A stretch of 29,082 nt of DNA, taken from JBLHKW01 sp047618565 (lineage in GTDB: Bacteria; Planctomycetota; UBA1135; GCA-002686595). Each line of letters starts with the position of its first letter. Positions within the stretch are counted from its first letter, which is position 1. The translations under genes were made by a program, and so were the position numbers. The stretch is from the NCBI GenBank assembly GCA_047618565.1, contig JBLHKW010000055.1:1-29082 (forward strand), given 5' to 3'. Below the pieces are notes generated by a model. The model was not told where the DNA came from. It made no database searches and worked only from the letters and a program-made list of their open reading frames with translations. Shown here piece by piece: positions 1 through 7,091 of the stretch.

Positions 1-305
1 GTGCCGAGCGGATCCTCCGCATGCTCGTGCCCGTGATCGGCGTCGGAGTCCTCGGTATGCGCGGCAGCATCCTCCCCGTCGTGGCCGTGGTCCGCGTCGC
101 CGTGGTCCGCGTCGCCGTGGTCCGCGTCGCCGTGGTCCGCGTCGCCGTGGTCCGCGTCGCCGTGGTCCGCGTCGCCGTGGTCCGCGTCGCCGTGGTCCGC
201 GTCGCCGTGGTCCGCGTTACTTTTGTCCGCCTCGTGGTGCGAGCAGCCGCTGGTCGTGAACAGGATCAGGCCGAGGCCAGCGCAGAGGAGCGTTACGTAT
301 TTCAT
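1..305 (-). CDS. His/Asp-rich lipoprotein with pentapeptide repeats (3' end outside window)
   Basis: The start codon is ATG at 305, three bases after the stop of the efflux pump gene, so it is the last visible gene of that operon. The first 21 residues form a lipoprotein signal peptide with lipobox TTSGC. The mature part begins SHHEADKSNADHGD and then consists of about nine tandem copies of the pentapeptide GDADH, followed by an acidic His-rich stretch (DADHGHEHAEDPLG) that runs off the window edge; at least 101 residues are visible. A periplasmic metal-binding or metal-buffering role next to an HME-RND pump is an inference from composition and position only. No known family is recognised. 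The low-complexity tract makes the exact length uncertain, since such repeats vary in copy number and are easily mis-assembled. Confidence 0.75.
   Translation of the reverse strand, partial: MKYVTLLCAGLGLILFTTSGCSHHEADKSNADHGDADHGDADHGDADHGDADHGDADHGDADHGDADHGDADHGHDGEDAAAHTEDSDADHGHEHAEDPLG
84..217. repeat. 15-bp tandem repeat, about 9 copies, in frame
   Basis: On the plus strand the unit is GTGGTCCGCGTCGCC. It starts at 87, 102, 117, 132, 147, 162, 177 and 192 (eight full copies), with a partial ninth at 207-217 and three bases of a preceding copy at 84-86. Copies are identical. Because 15 is a multiple of three, copy-number changes would add or remove GDADH units without shifting the lipoprotein frame. 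Confidence 0.97.
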
Positions 306-308
306 CGT

Positions 309-3300
309 TCAGGAGTTCTTGAGCGTGACCCGAGCGGGTGCGGAGTGGATGGCGGCGTAGCCGGCGGGGACGAGGACCAGGTTCAGGAATGTCGACGTCA
401 GGAGACCGCCAAGGATAACCACCGAGAGCGGGCTCAGGATCTCGTTTCCCGGTTGATCGCCTTCCAGAACGATGGGCACCAGAGCCAGAGCCGCGGTGAG
501 GGCGGTCATCAGGATCGGCACGAGGCGTTCCATCGAGCCACGCACGATGGCCTCCTGCAGGGAACAGCCCTCGTTCTCCAGCAAGTAGCGGTAGTGGTTT
601 ACAAGCAGGATACCGTTGCGTACTGCGATCCCGAAAAGCGTGATAAAACCCACCAGGCTGGCAATCGAGAGTACCGGTGCCGTGTACGTGCCGCGCCCAA
701 AGAGGGCCGCGATGTTTCGCATCAGATCGGGCGACTCGCTGATGAAGATGGCCAGCACACCGCCGATCAGCGCCAGCGGGAGATTGACGAGCACCAGCAG
801 CGCGACGCGCAGCGAACCGATAGCGAGATCCAGGATCAGAAGCACGCCCAGTAACACGATCGCGCTGAAGAGCATCAGTGCACGGCTGGCCGACTGCTGA
901 GCCTCGAACTGCCCCCCGTACTTGACCGTGTAGCCGTGCCGCTGGACGATCGGGTCGACCCGGCTGCGCACCTCGGCGACCAGGTGGCCAAGGTTGGCGC
1001 CCTCATTGACGTTCAGGGAGACGACCGCCTTGCGCTGCGAGTTCTCGCGCGCGATCAAGCTCGATGCCATCTCCGGACCGATGTCGGCGACCTCCTCGAG
1101 GCGCACCAGCGCGCCGCCGGCCCCGCGCAGCACCAGCCCCTTGAGGTCCTCGACATCATCCCGCTCGTGGGGCTGCAGGCGCACAGCGATTCCGAAGCGG
1201 CGCACGCCCTCGTGCACCTCGGCGACCGTGATACCGAAGATCGCGTCACGCACCTGACTCGCCGCGGCAAATGGAGTCAACCCGTAGGCCGCCAGAACCT
1301 GGGGCCGGTACTCGATCGGCAGGGACTGGATCAGCACCTCGCGATTGGCCGTCACGTCGCGCGCGCCCGACAGGTCGTCGAGTACGGTCTCGATCTCGGC
1401 TGCGATCACACGCAGACGACCGAGGTCCTGCCCGTACACGCTGATCGCGATCGCCGCGGGCGTCCCGGAAAGAATGTGGCTCAGCCTGTGTTCGATCGGC
1501 TGTCCGATGTTCGCGGTGACGCCCGGCACCTGGTCGAGAATGCGCGTGATCTCTGCTCGCACCCCTTCCTTGCTGAATCCGGACCGTAACGTGACGTCGA
1601 TCTCGGAGTTCGTGACCGGCTCCGCGTGTTCGTCACGCTCGGCGCGGCCCGTGCGGCGCGTCACGCTGCGCACGCCTTCGAGTTCCAGCAGTCGGCTCTC
1701 GATTGCAGAGGCCATGCGGTCGCTGGCCGGGAGCGAGGTACCGGGCGGCGCAAACAGGCCCACGGTGAACGTGCCCTCGTTGAACTCCGGGAGGAATGAT
1801 GACCCGAATGTCGATCCGAGCCACAGGCACAGGACCGTTGCCAGCCCGCCCGCAGCGAGCACCAGTCCACGCCAGCGCAAGGCGAACAGAATGGCGGGCT
1901 CGTAGAGGCGCTTGATACCGCGTACCAGAAATGGATCGCGCGCCGGACTGCTGCTCGGGTGCGCACGCAGGAGCAGACGACACAAGGCAGGCGTCACCGT
2001 CAGCGCCACGAGCAAGGACGCCAGCAGCGACACGACGAAAGCAATTCCGAGCGGTCGAAAGAAGCGCCCCTCGATCCCGCCCAGGAACATGACAGGAACG
2101 AAGACCAGGCCGATGATCACCGTCGCGAAGACCATGGCCGGGCGGATCTCGTTGCTCGCATCGAAGATGACCTCGCGCTTCGATCTGCGCTCGGCCGCGG
2201 ACAGGCCCGCGTTCTGCTTCATGCGCCGGAACACGTTCTCCACATCGATGATCGCGTCGTCGACCAGACTGCCGACCGCGATCGCGAGGCCCCCGAGGGT
2301 CATCACGTTGATCGTCTCGCCCAGGACATCGAGCGCCAGCAGGCCAGCCGCAAGAGAGAGTGGTAGCGCGGTCAAGGTCACGATCGTCGTGCGCGCACTG
2401 AGCAGGAAGAGCGCCAGGATGATCGAGACGATGATGGCCGCGTCGCGCAGCGCCTTGACCACGTTGCTGACCGCAAGGTCGATGAAGTCCGCCTGACGGA
2501 AAATCTGCCGGTTGACGTGGACACCGGCCGGCATCGTCGGCTCCAGGGCATCGAGCAGCGCGTCCACCTGGTCGGTGATCACGAGCGTGTTCGTCCCCGG
2601 CGCCTTCTGCAGGGTCATGACCACCGCCGGGCGCCCGCCGTCCGCTCCCGTGCCACGCTTCGGGGTCGGACCGATACGCACCTCTGCCACCTGCCCGATG
2701 GTGACCGGTGCGCCGTCGTGGATCTTGATCATGGTACCGGCGATGTCGGCCACCGAGCGCACCCGTCCACTCTGTCGCACGGGCAGCTCCATGCTGTCCA
2801 CATCCGGCAGGTACCCGGCACTGAGCGTGCTGTGCGAGGCCTCGGCGGCACGCGCGACGTCGCGCACGGTCAGACCGTAGAGGCGCAGCTTGTCCTGCTC
2901 GACGAGCACCTGGTACTCGGGCAACTCTCCGCCGATGACCGACACCTGCGCCACGCCCGGAATCGCGAGCAGCTTGCTACGCAGGTCGAACTCCGCGTAG
3001 GCGCGCAGCTCCAGCGGGCTGCGACGGTCGGCGGGCGCGTCCGTAGACGAGATCGCCAGCAGCATGATCTCGCCCGTGATCGACGTGATCGGAGTCATCT
3101 CCGCGTGCGCACCGCGCGGCAGCTCCTCGCGCACCGTATCCAGGCGTTCCGATACCAGCTGGCGCGCGCGGTAGATGTCCGCACCCCATTCGAACTCGAC
3201 GTAGGCGATCGACAGCCCGATCGCGCTGGAGGTACGCACGCGCCGCACGCCCGGAATACCGTTGACCGCCACCTCCACCGGGAAGGTCACGTACTGCTCG

Positions 3301-3482
3301 ACCTCGTCCGCGGCCAGGCCCGGCGCCTCGGTCATGATCACGACCGTGGGCGCGCTCAGCTCGGGGAAGACGTCGACCGGCGTCCGCGGCAGCCGGTAGG
3401 CTGCCGTGGCGAGCAGCAGGCCGGCGAGCACGAGCACGATCGACGCATGTTCGATCGAAAACCTGATCAGGTTCTTCAGCAC
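309..3482 (-). CDS. Heavy-metal efflux RND transporter (CzcA/CusA family)
   Basis: This 1057-residue inner-membrane protein has the length and layout of HME-RND pumps: an N-terminal membrane segment (about residues 8-28), a large periplasmic loop starting PVDVFPELSAPTVVI, a helix bundle from about 340, and a second periplasmic loop from about 570. The proton-relay segment in TM4 reads GSLVDDAIIDVENV, with Asp408 and Asp409; Asp408 coincides with the essential Asp of CzcA. It would drive proton-coupled export of metal cations through the adaptor and outer-membrane factor encoded just upstream. The start is GTG at 3482, with AGGAG about 10 bases upstream. The metal cannot be assigned: the TM4 motif matches neither the CzcA (DFG..VDGA) nor the CusA (VDAAIVMIENAHK) type exactly. 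Confidence 0.95.
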   Translation of the reverse strand: MLKNLIRFSIEHASIVLVLAGLLLATAAYRLPRTPVDVFPELSAPTVVIMTEAPGLAADEVEQYVTFPVEVAVNGIPGVRRVRTSSAIGLSIAYVEFEWGADIYRARQLVSERLDTVREELPRGAHAEMTPITSITGEIMLLAISSTDAPADRRSPLELRAYAEFDLRSKLLAIPGVAQVSVIGGELPEYQVLVEQDKLRLYGLTVRDVARAAEASHSTLSAGYLPDVDSMELPVRQSGRVRSVADIAGTMIKIHDGAPVTIGQVAEVRIGPTPKRGTGADGGRPAVVMTLQKAPGTNTLVITDQVDALLDALEPTMPAGVHVNRQIFRQADFIDLAVSNVVKALRDAAIIVSIILALFLLSARTTIVTLTALPLSLAAGLLALDVLGETINVMTLGGLAIAVGSLVDDAIIDVENVFRRMKQNAGLSAAERRSKREVIFDASNEIRPAMVFATVIIGLVFVPVMFLGGIEGRFFRPLGIAFVVSLLASLLVALTVTPALCRLLLRAHPSSSPARDPFLVRGIKRLYEPAILFALRWRGLVLAAGGLATVLCLWLGSTFGSSFLPEFNEGTFTVGLFAPPGTSLPASDRMASAIESRLLELEGVRSVTRRTGRAERDEHAEPVTNSEIDVTLRSGFSKEGVRAEITRILDQVPGVTANIGQPIEHRLSHILSGTPAAIAISVYGQDLGRLRVIAAEIETVLDDLSGARDVTANREVLIQSLPIEYRPQVLAAYGLTPFAAASQVRDAIFGITVAEVHEGVRRFGIAVRLQPHERDDVEDLKGLVLRGAGGALVRLEEVADIGPEMASSLIARENSQRKAVVSLNVNEGANLGHLVAEVRSRVDPIVQRHGYTVKYGGQFEAQQSASRALMLFSAIVLLGVLLILDLAIGSLRVALLVLVNLPLALIGGVLAIFISESPDLMRNIAALFGRGTYTAPVLSIASLVGFITLFGIAVRNGILLVNHYRYLLENEGCSLQEAIVRGSMERLVPILMTALTAALALVPIVLEGDQPGNEILSPLSVVILGGLLTSTFLNLVLVPAGYAAIHSAPARVTLKNS

Positions 3483-3512
3483 GCCGCGAGATCTCCTGGC
3501 CCGAAGGGTCGA

Positions 3513-4886
3513 TTAGTGCTCATCGTGATGGCTGCCGTCCGCATGAAAATGCCCACCCTCGGTGGATGCGCCGCTCTGCTGGGTGGCCAGCTTCAACTCG
3601 TACACGCCATCCAGGACGACCTCGTCCCCACGCATGACGCCACTGTTCAGCACCACCCAGCGACCATCGCTGATGCCCAGGTCCGCCTCGACCCGGATGG
3701 CCTGGTTCGGATCAGCCGGATCACGTCGAAAGAGCACGTGCGTCAGGCCGTCGCGCACGACAGCGGAACGCGGGATGGCGAGCGCCGGTCCCTCGGTCGA
3801 CTTGATCACGACCTCGAGAAAGGCCGACACGCCCGCGCGCATCCACCCGGGCCGCGGCCCTGTGTCGCCCGGATCGGCCGGCTTCGCGACCAGGATCACG
3901 GTGCGCTCATCCGGATTGGCTTCGAGCCCCATCGCCATCGTCGCGGCGACGCCGGTGTCGATCGGCGTGCCGGGCGAAACGGGCGGGACGATGCGCGCCT
4001 CGGCCGCCTGGATCAGTTTCAGCAGATCGGCCTGCAGCGCCACCGCACGGAATCGAACCCGTTCGGGGTCGACCAGGGTGAGCACGACCGTGGGCGCCTC
4101 GACGAAGGCACCATCGGTGATGGCCAGCAGCTCGACCAGGCCGCCCTCGACCGCGCGCACGTCGATCCACTCGATGGTCGTGTACGCGGACACCAGTTCG
4201 CCGTCCACCAGCACCTCGACCATCAGTTCCGCCTCCGGGATGTCCGCAGCGGTCGCCGCACGGTGCAGGGCGTGCTCGCGCGTCCGTCCGGCATTCGACA
4301 GCCGCGTCTCGGCCAGCCGCAGTTCGGCCGCCAGACGCGGCAAGCTCGCCTCCAGCTCCGCGGCCTGGAACTCGAGGTCCGCGTTCTTGAACCTGGCCTC
4401 GTCGAGCCCGGCGACGCGTTCGCGCGCCAGCAGCAGCCGCTTGCGCGCCTCCGCGAGGGCCGCCTGCCCGACCTCGATCTCGGAGCGTGCGGTCTCCATG
4501 GACTGCTCACCGAGGATGATCTCGTGCAACAGCTCGGGCCAGGCGGGCGACCTGTAACGGAAGAGCGCCTGCCCGGCCTCGACGCGATCGTACTGGTCGA
4601 CCAGCAGCTCCACCCTGCCGGGCAACGCCATGCGATACTCGCGCCGTGCACGCGGCTCCAGCTCGAACGCACCGGGCACACGAATCGTCTGCGCCACCTG
4701 ACGCGCCTCTACCTGTGCGAAAGTGATACCCAGATTGCGACGCACGGTAGCGGGAATCGCGACGCGATTTGTGGGCGCATCTGCGGCCGCGGGCTCGGAA
4801 TTGTCGACGCTGGCGACACCCTCCGGAGCACGCGTGCAGGCCGCGGACACAACACAGATCGCGGTGACGAGGAACCGGAGTGTCAT
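3513..4886 (-). CDS. Efflux RND periplasmic adaptor (membrane fusion) lipoprotein
   Basis: The chosen start is ATG at 4886, which overlaps the stop of the upstream gene as ATGA and places a lipobox (VSAAC, Cys17) at the end of a short signal peptide; an in-frame start 30 bases upstream would spoil the signal. The 457-residue product has a lipoyl-like half motif (about 87-112, PGRVELLVDQYDRVEAGQAL), an alpha-helical coiled-coil hairpin rich in Ala/Glu/Arg (about 116-212), and beta-barrel and membrane-proximal domains. This is the CusB/CzcB order. The last 13 residues are His-rich (HFHADGSHHDEH), a likely metal-binding tail. It lies 30 bases upstream of the pump gene and would link the pump to the outer-membrane factor. 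Confidence 0.93.
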   Translation of the reverse strand: MTLRFLVTAICVVSAACTRAPEGVASVDNSEPAAADAPTNRVAIPATVRRNLGITFAQVEARQVAQTIRVPGAFELEPRARREYRMALPGRVELLVDQYDRVEAGQALFRYRSPAWPELLHEIILGEQSMETARSEIEVGQAALAEARKRLLLARERVAGLDEARFKNADLEFQAAELEASLPRLAAELRLAETRLSNAGRTREHALHRAATAADIPEAELMVEVLVDGELVSAYTTIEWIDVRAVEGGLVELLAITDGAFVEAPTVVLTLVDPERVRFRAVALQADLLKLIQAAEARIVPPVSPGTPIDTGVAATMAMGLEANPDERTVILVAKPADPGDTGPRPGWMRAGVSAFLEVVIKSTEGPALAIPRSAVVRDGLTHVLFRRDPADPNQAIRVEADLGISDGRWVVLNSGVMRGDEVVLDGVYELKLATQQSGASTEGGHFHADGSHHDEH

Positions 4887-6349
4887 GGATTGGGGTTCTC
4901 TGCTTCGAATGGCCATGCGGCCGTCGCGGGACCAATGAGATACGTAGACTCGGCCCGTGCCAGCGCTTCCGACGCGCGCGCTTCGATGAGGTCGAGTTTG
5001 ATCTGGTGGGTGCGGACGAGGCTCTCGAGCGTTGCAAGCCCATCGCCCTCGCCCAGGCGCATGAGCGCGATGGTGTCCTCGAGCTGAGCGTCGGCCAGGG
5101 GGACGAGTACCTGCTCCATGTCCTGACGCTGGCCGCTCAGGGCCAGAGCCCGGGTCTTCGCGACCGACCAGCGACCGACCAGCAGCTCGTACTCCGTCTC
5201 GAGGGCCACCCGTGCGATCTCCCGATCCACGCGCGCCTTGGCGATCGCGCGCCGGTTCGCATTCAGAAACGGCACCGGAAACCCTCCTAGAAACCCGATC
5301 CTGGACTGCCCCTCGTCCGACTCGAACTGCGGCCCGATCCTCAGGTCGGGGTACTGCTTCTTGATCTCATGCCGCAGCGTCTCCTCGGAGACGTCGTACT
5401 CGCGGCGCATGCGCTCGAGGCGCGGATTGAACGCTTCGATCATCTCCGAGCCCGATGCAAGCCCGTCCGGAAGCGTGGACACGACCGCCATGCTCGGAAT
5501 GAGCTGCACCGGTGCGGCGGGAGCCAGCCCCATCAGGCCACGCAGCTCCTGCTCGGTCGCATCGAGCTCGCCACGCAGGCGCTGGAGCTGGTTCTCACGC
5601 TGAGCGCGCTCCAGGGTGAAGAGCGCCGCTTCGGTGCGCAGCAACTCGCCACGCTGCACGAGCTGAGGCGCCGTTTGATTCAGGCCCTGCATGGCATCGA
5701 TGAGGCGCTCCGTCTCCAGCACCCGCAGGCGTGCGTCCGACCAGGCGATCCAGGCCTGTTCGACTTCATGCCAGACCGACCATTCAGCCTCAAGTACCGA
5801 ACCCTCGGCCGCGACCTGTTGCGCGTTGGCGAGTTCACGTTCGACACCCATGCGCCCCGAGAGAGGGATCGAGAACGTGAGTCCGGGGGACACGATCCAC
5901 GGGTCCGTTCCACCACCGGTGAGGCGTGTGACCGTGAACGAGAACTTCGGGTCAGCCCAGCGGCCGGCGTGCTCGACGGCGACGGTGGCGCGGCCGATTC
6001 GCATGCGCTCGAGGCGCAGCCCGGGGTTGAAGGCGAGCGCCACCAGCCTGCCTTCCTCCAGACTCAGTCCGTCGGTCGTATCCAGCTCGACCGCGGGCTG
6101 CCCCACGTCGAGTGCCAGCCGGCCGAGGAAGGCACGCAGGGATCCGTCCTCCAGCGTGCGGGCATGCCAGGCATTCCGGTGAGCGGCCGGATCCAGCGGG
6201 CGAGCGCTGTAGCTCTGACAACCAGCCAGCATGAGAGCGAACAAGGGCGCTCCGCCGAGTAGCCGACGGCTCCAGCGCCGGACCGGTCCGGCCCCGTCGG
6301 TCTCACGCTCGATCTCCGAGCAACGCTCATCCACGGGGCGGTTCTGCAT
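4883..6349 (-). CDS. Outer-membrane efflux factor (TolC/CusC/CzcC-like lipoprotein)
   Basis: This 488-residue protein belongs to the outer-membrane efflux family: long helical repeats rich in Glu, Ala, Arg and Leu in two related halves (about 85-270 and 300-470). A lipobox LAGC at Cys44 follows a basic N-terminus (VRRWSRRLL) and a hydrophobic stretch, so it is probably a lipoprotein. The ATG at 6349 is preceded by GGAGG three bases upstream, one of the few clear ribosome sites here; the resulting pre-lipobox region is long, and a start further in is possible. It is the first gene of the efflux operon; its stop overlaps the adaptor start by four bases, which implies translational coupling. Confidence 0.92.
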   Translation of the reverse strand: MQNRPVDERCSEIERETDGAGPVRRWSRRLLGGAPLFALMLAGCQSYSARPLDPAAHRNAWHARTLEDGSLRAFLGRLALDVGQPAVELDTTDGLSLEEGRLVALAFNPGLRLERMRIGRATVAVEHAGRWADPKFSFTVTRLTGGGTDPWIVSPGLTFSIPLSGRMGVERELANAQQVAAEGSVLEAEWSVWHEVEQAWIAWSDARLRVLETERLIDAMQGLNQTAPQLVQRGELLRTEAALFTLERAQRENQLQRLRGELDATEQELRGLMGLAPAAPVQLIPSMAVVSTLPDGLASGSEMIEAFNPRLERMRREYDVSEETLRHEIKKQYPDLRIGPQFESDEGQSRIGFLGGFPVPFLNANRRAIAKARVDREIARVALETEYELLVGRWSVAKTRALALSGQRQDMEQVLVPLADAQLEDTIALMRLGEGDGLATLESLVRTHQIKLDLIEARASEALARAESTYLIGPATAAWPFEAENPNP

Positions 6350-6509
6350 TGTCCTCCGACGCCCGCCCAGCTTAGCGCCGAGGTGGGTGAAGAGCCGCTC
6401 GAATCCGCCGGCCGTTCACCATCGGCACCACTGGCCACCGACCTCGCCCGTCCGGCACCGAGCTCGCCCCGCGTCCGGGGCCCGGCGCGTGACCGTACTT
6501 CGGCCTGCC

Positions 6510-6911
6510 CTATTCCTGTCGCCGCCGCTCCCCGCGACCCTCACCCTGGCCCTGCTGGCGGCGGCGCTGCTCCTTACGCTTGCCCTGGCGCGCCTGCTCC
6601 CTCAGTGCGCGCCTGCGCTGAGCACGCTTCTTCATCGCCTGCTGGCGACGCTGGCCTGCACGCTTCTTCTGGGCCTTCTCGGAGTGCCTCTCGCCCTTCC
6701 CCTGGCATCGTTTCCCGCGCTGCCGCCCACGCTGCTGTCCGCGCTGGTGGCGACGCTCCGCGAACCCAAATGCCGCAGCTGCGCGCCCTTCCGCGGCCTG
6801 GGCTTGGGTCTCTCCGCGATCACGGACCCCCGACTCCTGGGCCACACCGGACGATGCGAGCAAGAGCGATGCCGCCGAGAGCAATATCGCAGCGCTTAAC
6901 CTGTTGATCAT
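6510..6911 (-). CDS. Small secreted Arg/Gln-rich low-complexity protein
   Basis: The 133-residue product begins MINRLSAAILLSAASLLLA, a good Sec signal peptide with likely cleavage after SSGVA-QE. The mature part is almost entirely Arg, Gln, Lys, Ala, Gly and Glu (for example RRHQRGQQRGRQRGK), strongly basic, with no hydrophobic core. AGGAG five bases before the ATG at 6911 supports this start; a longer open frame upstream to 6998 has no such site and no signal at its end. No family is recognised. A nucleic-acid- or polyanion-binding envelope protein is conceivable but unproven. It lies upstream of, and on the same strand as, the efflux operon (160-base gap) and is divergent from the sulfatase-like gene. 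Confidence 0.6.
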   Translation of the reverse strand: MINRLSAAILLSAASLLLASSGVAQESGVRDRGETQAQAAEGRAAAAFGFAERRHQRGQQRGRQRGKRCQGKGERHSEKAQKKRAGQRRQQAMKKRAQRRRALREQARQGKRKEQRRRQQGQGEGRGERRRQE

Positions 6912-6958
6912 GAGGACTCCTATGTACGTATTTGTGGAGTGGGTAGCCCACGCCTGCC

Positions 6959-6979
6959 AGCCGGGCGAAGTGCCCGGCT
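6959..6979. promoter_or_regulatory. Perfect hairpin in divergent intergenic region
   Basis: AGCCGGGC and GCCCGGCT form an 8-bp perfect stem around the 5-base loop GAAGT. It lies between the divergent Arg/Gln-rich protein gene and the sulfatase-like gene, about 48 bases from the first. It may be an operator or an attenuator-like structure. There is no T-tract, so a terminator is less likely. No clear -35/-10 pair was seen nearby. Confidence 0.35.
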
Positions 6980-7091
6980 CGGCACACAGGAACCCCACCG
7001 GAGCGGACAGGTTCTCGATAAATGACAGGAAGCCGCGCCGGGGCCCGAGGTCGGGGCCGACGGCCCGCGCCAGGTACGCTACGATACAAAG

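Noticed and set aside
84..217. CRISPR-like array
   Set aside because: The 15-bp units are directly adjacent with no spacers, and they encode an in-frame peptide repeat.
2517..5087. Plus-strand open frame of 856 codons
   Set aside because: It is antisense to the RND pump, adaptor and outer-membrane factor genes, is rich in Arg, His, Asp and Gly, and shows no domain: a typical GC-rich shadow frame.
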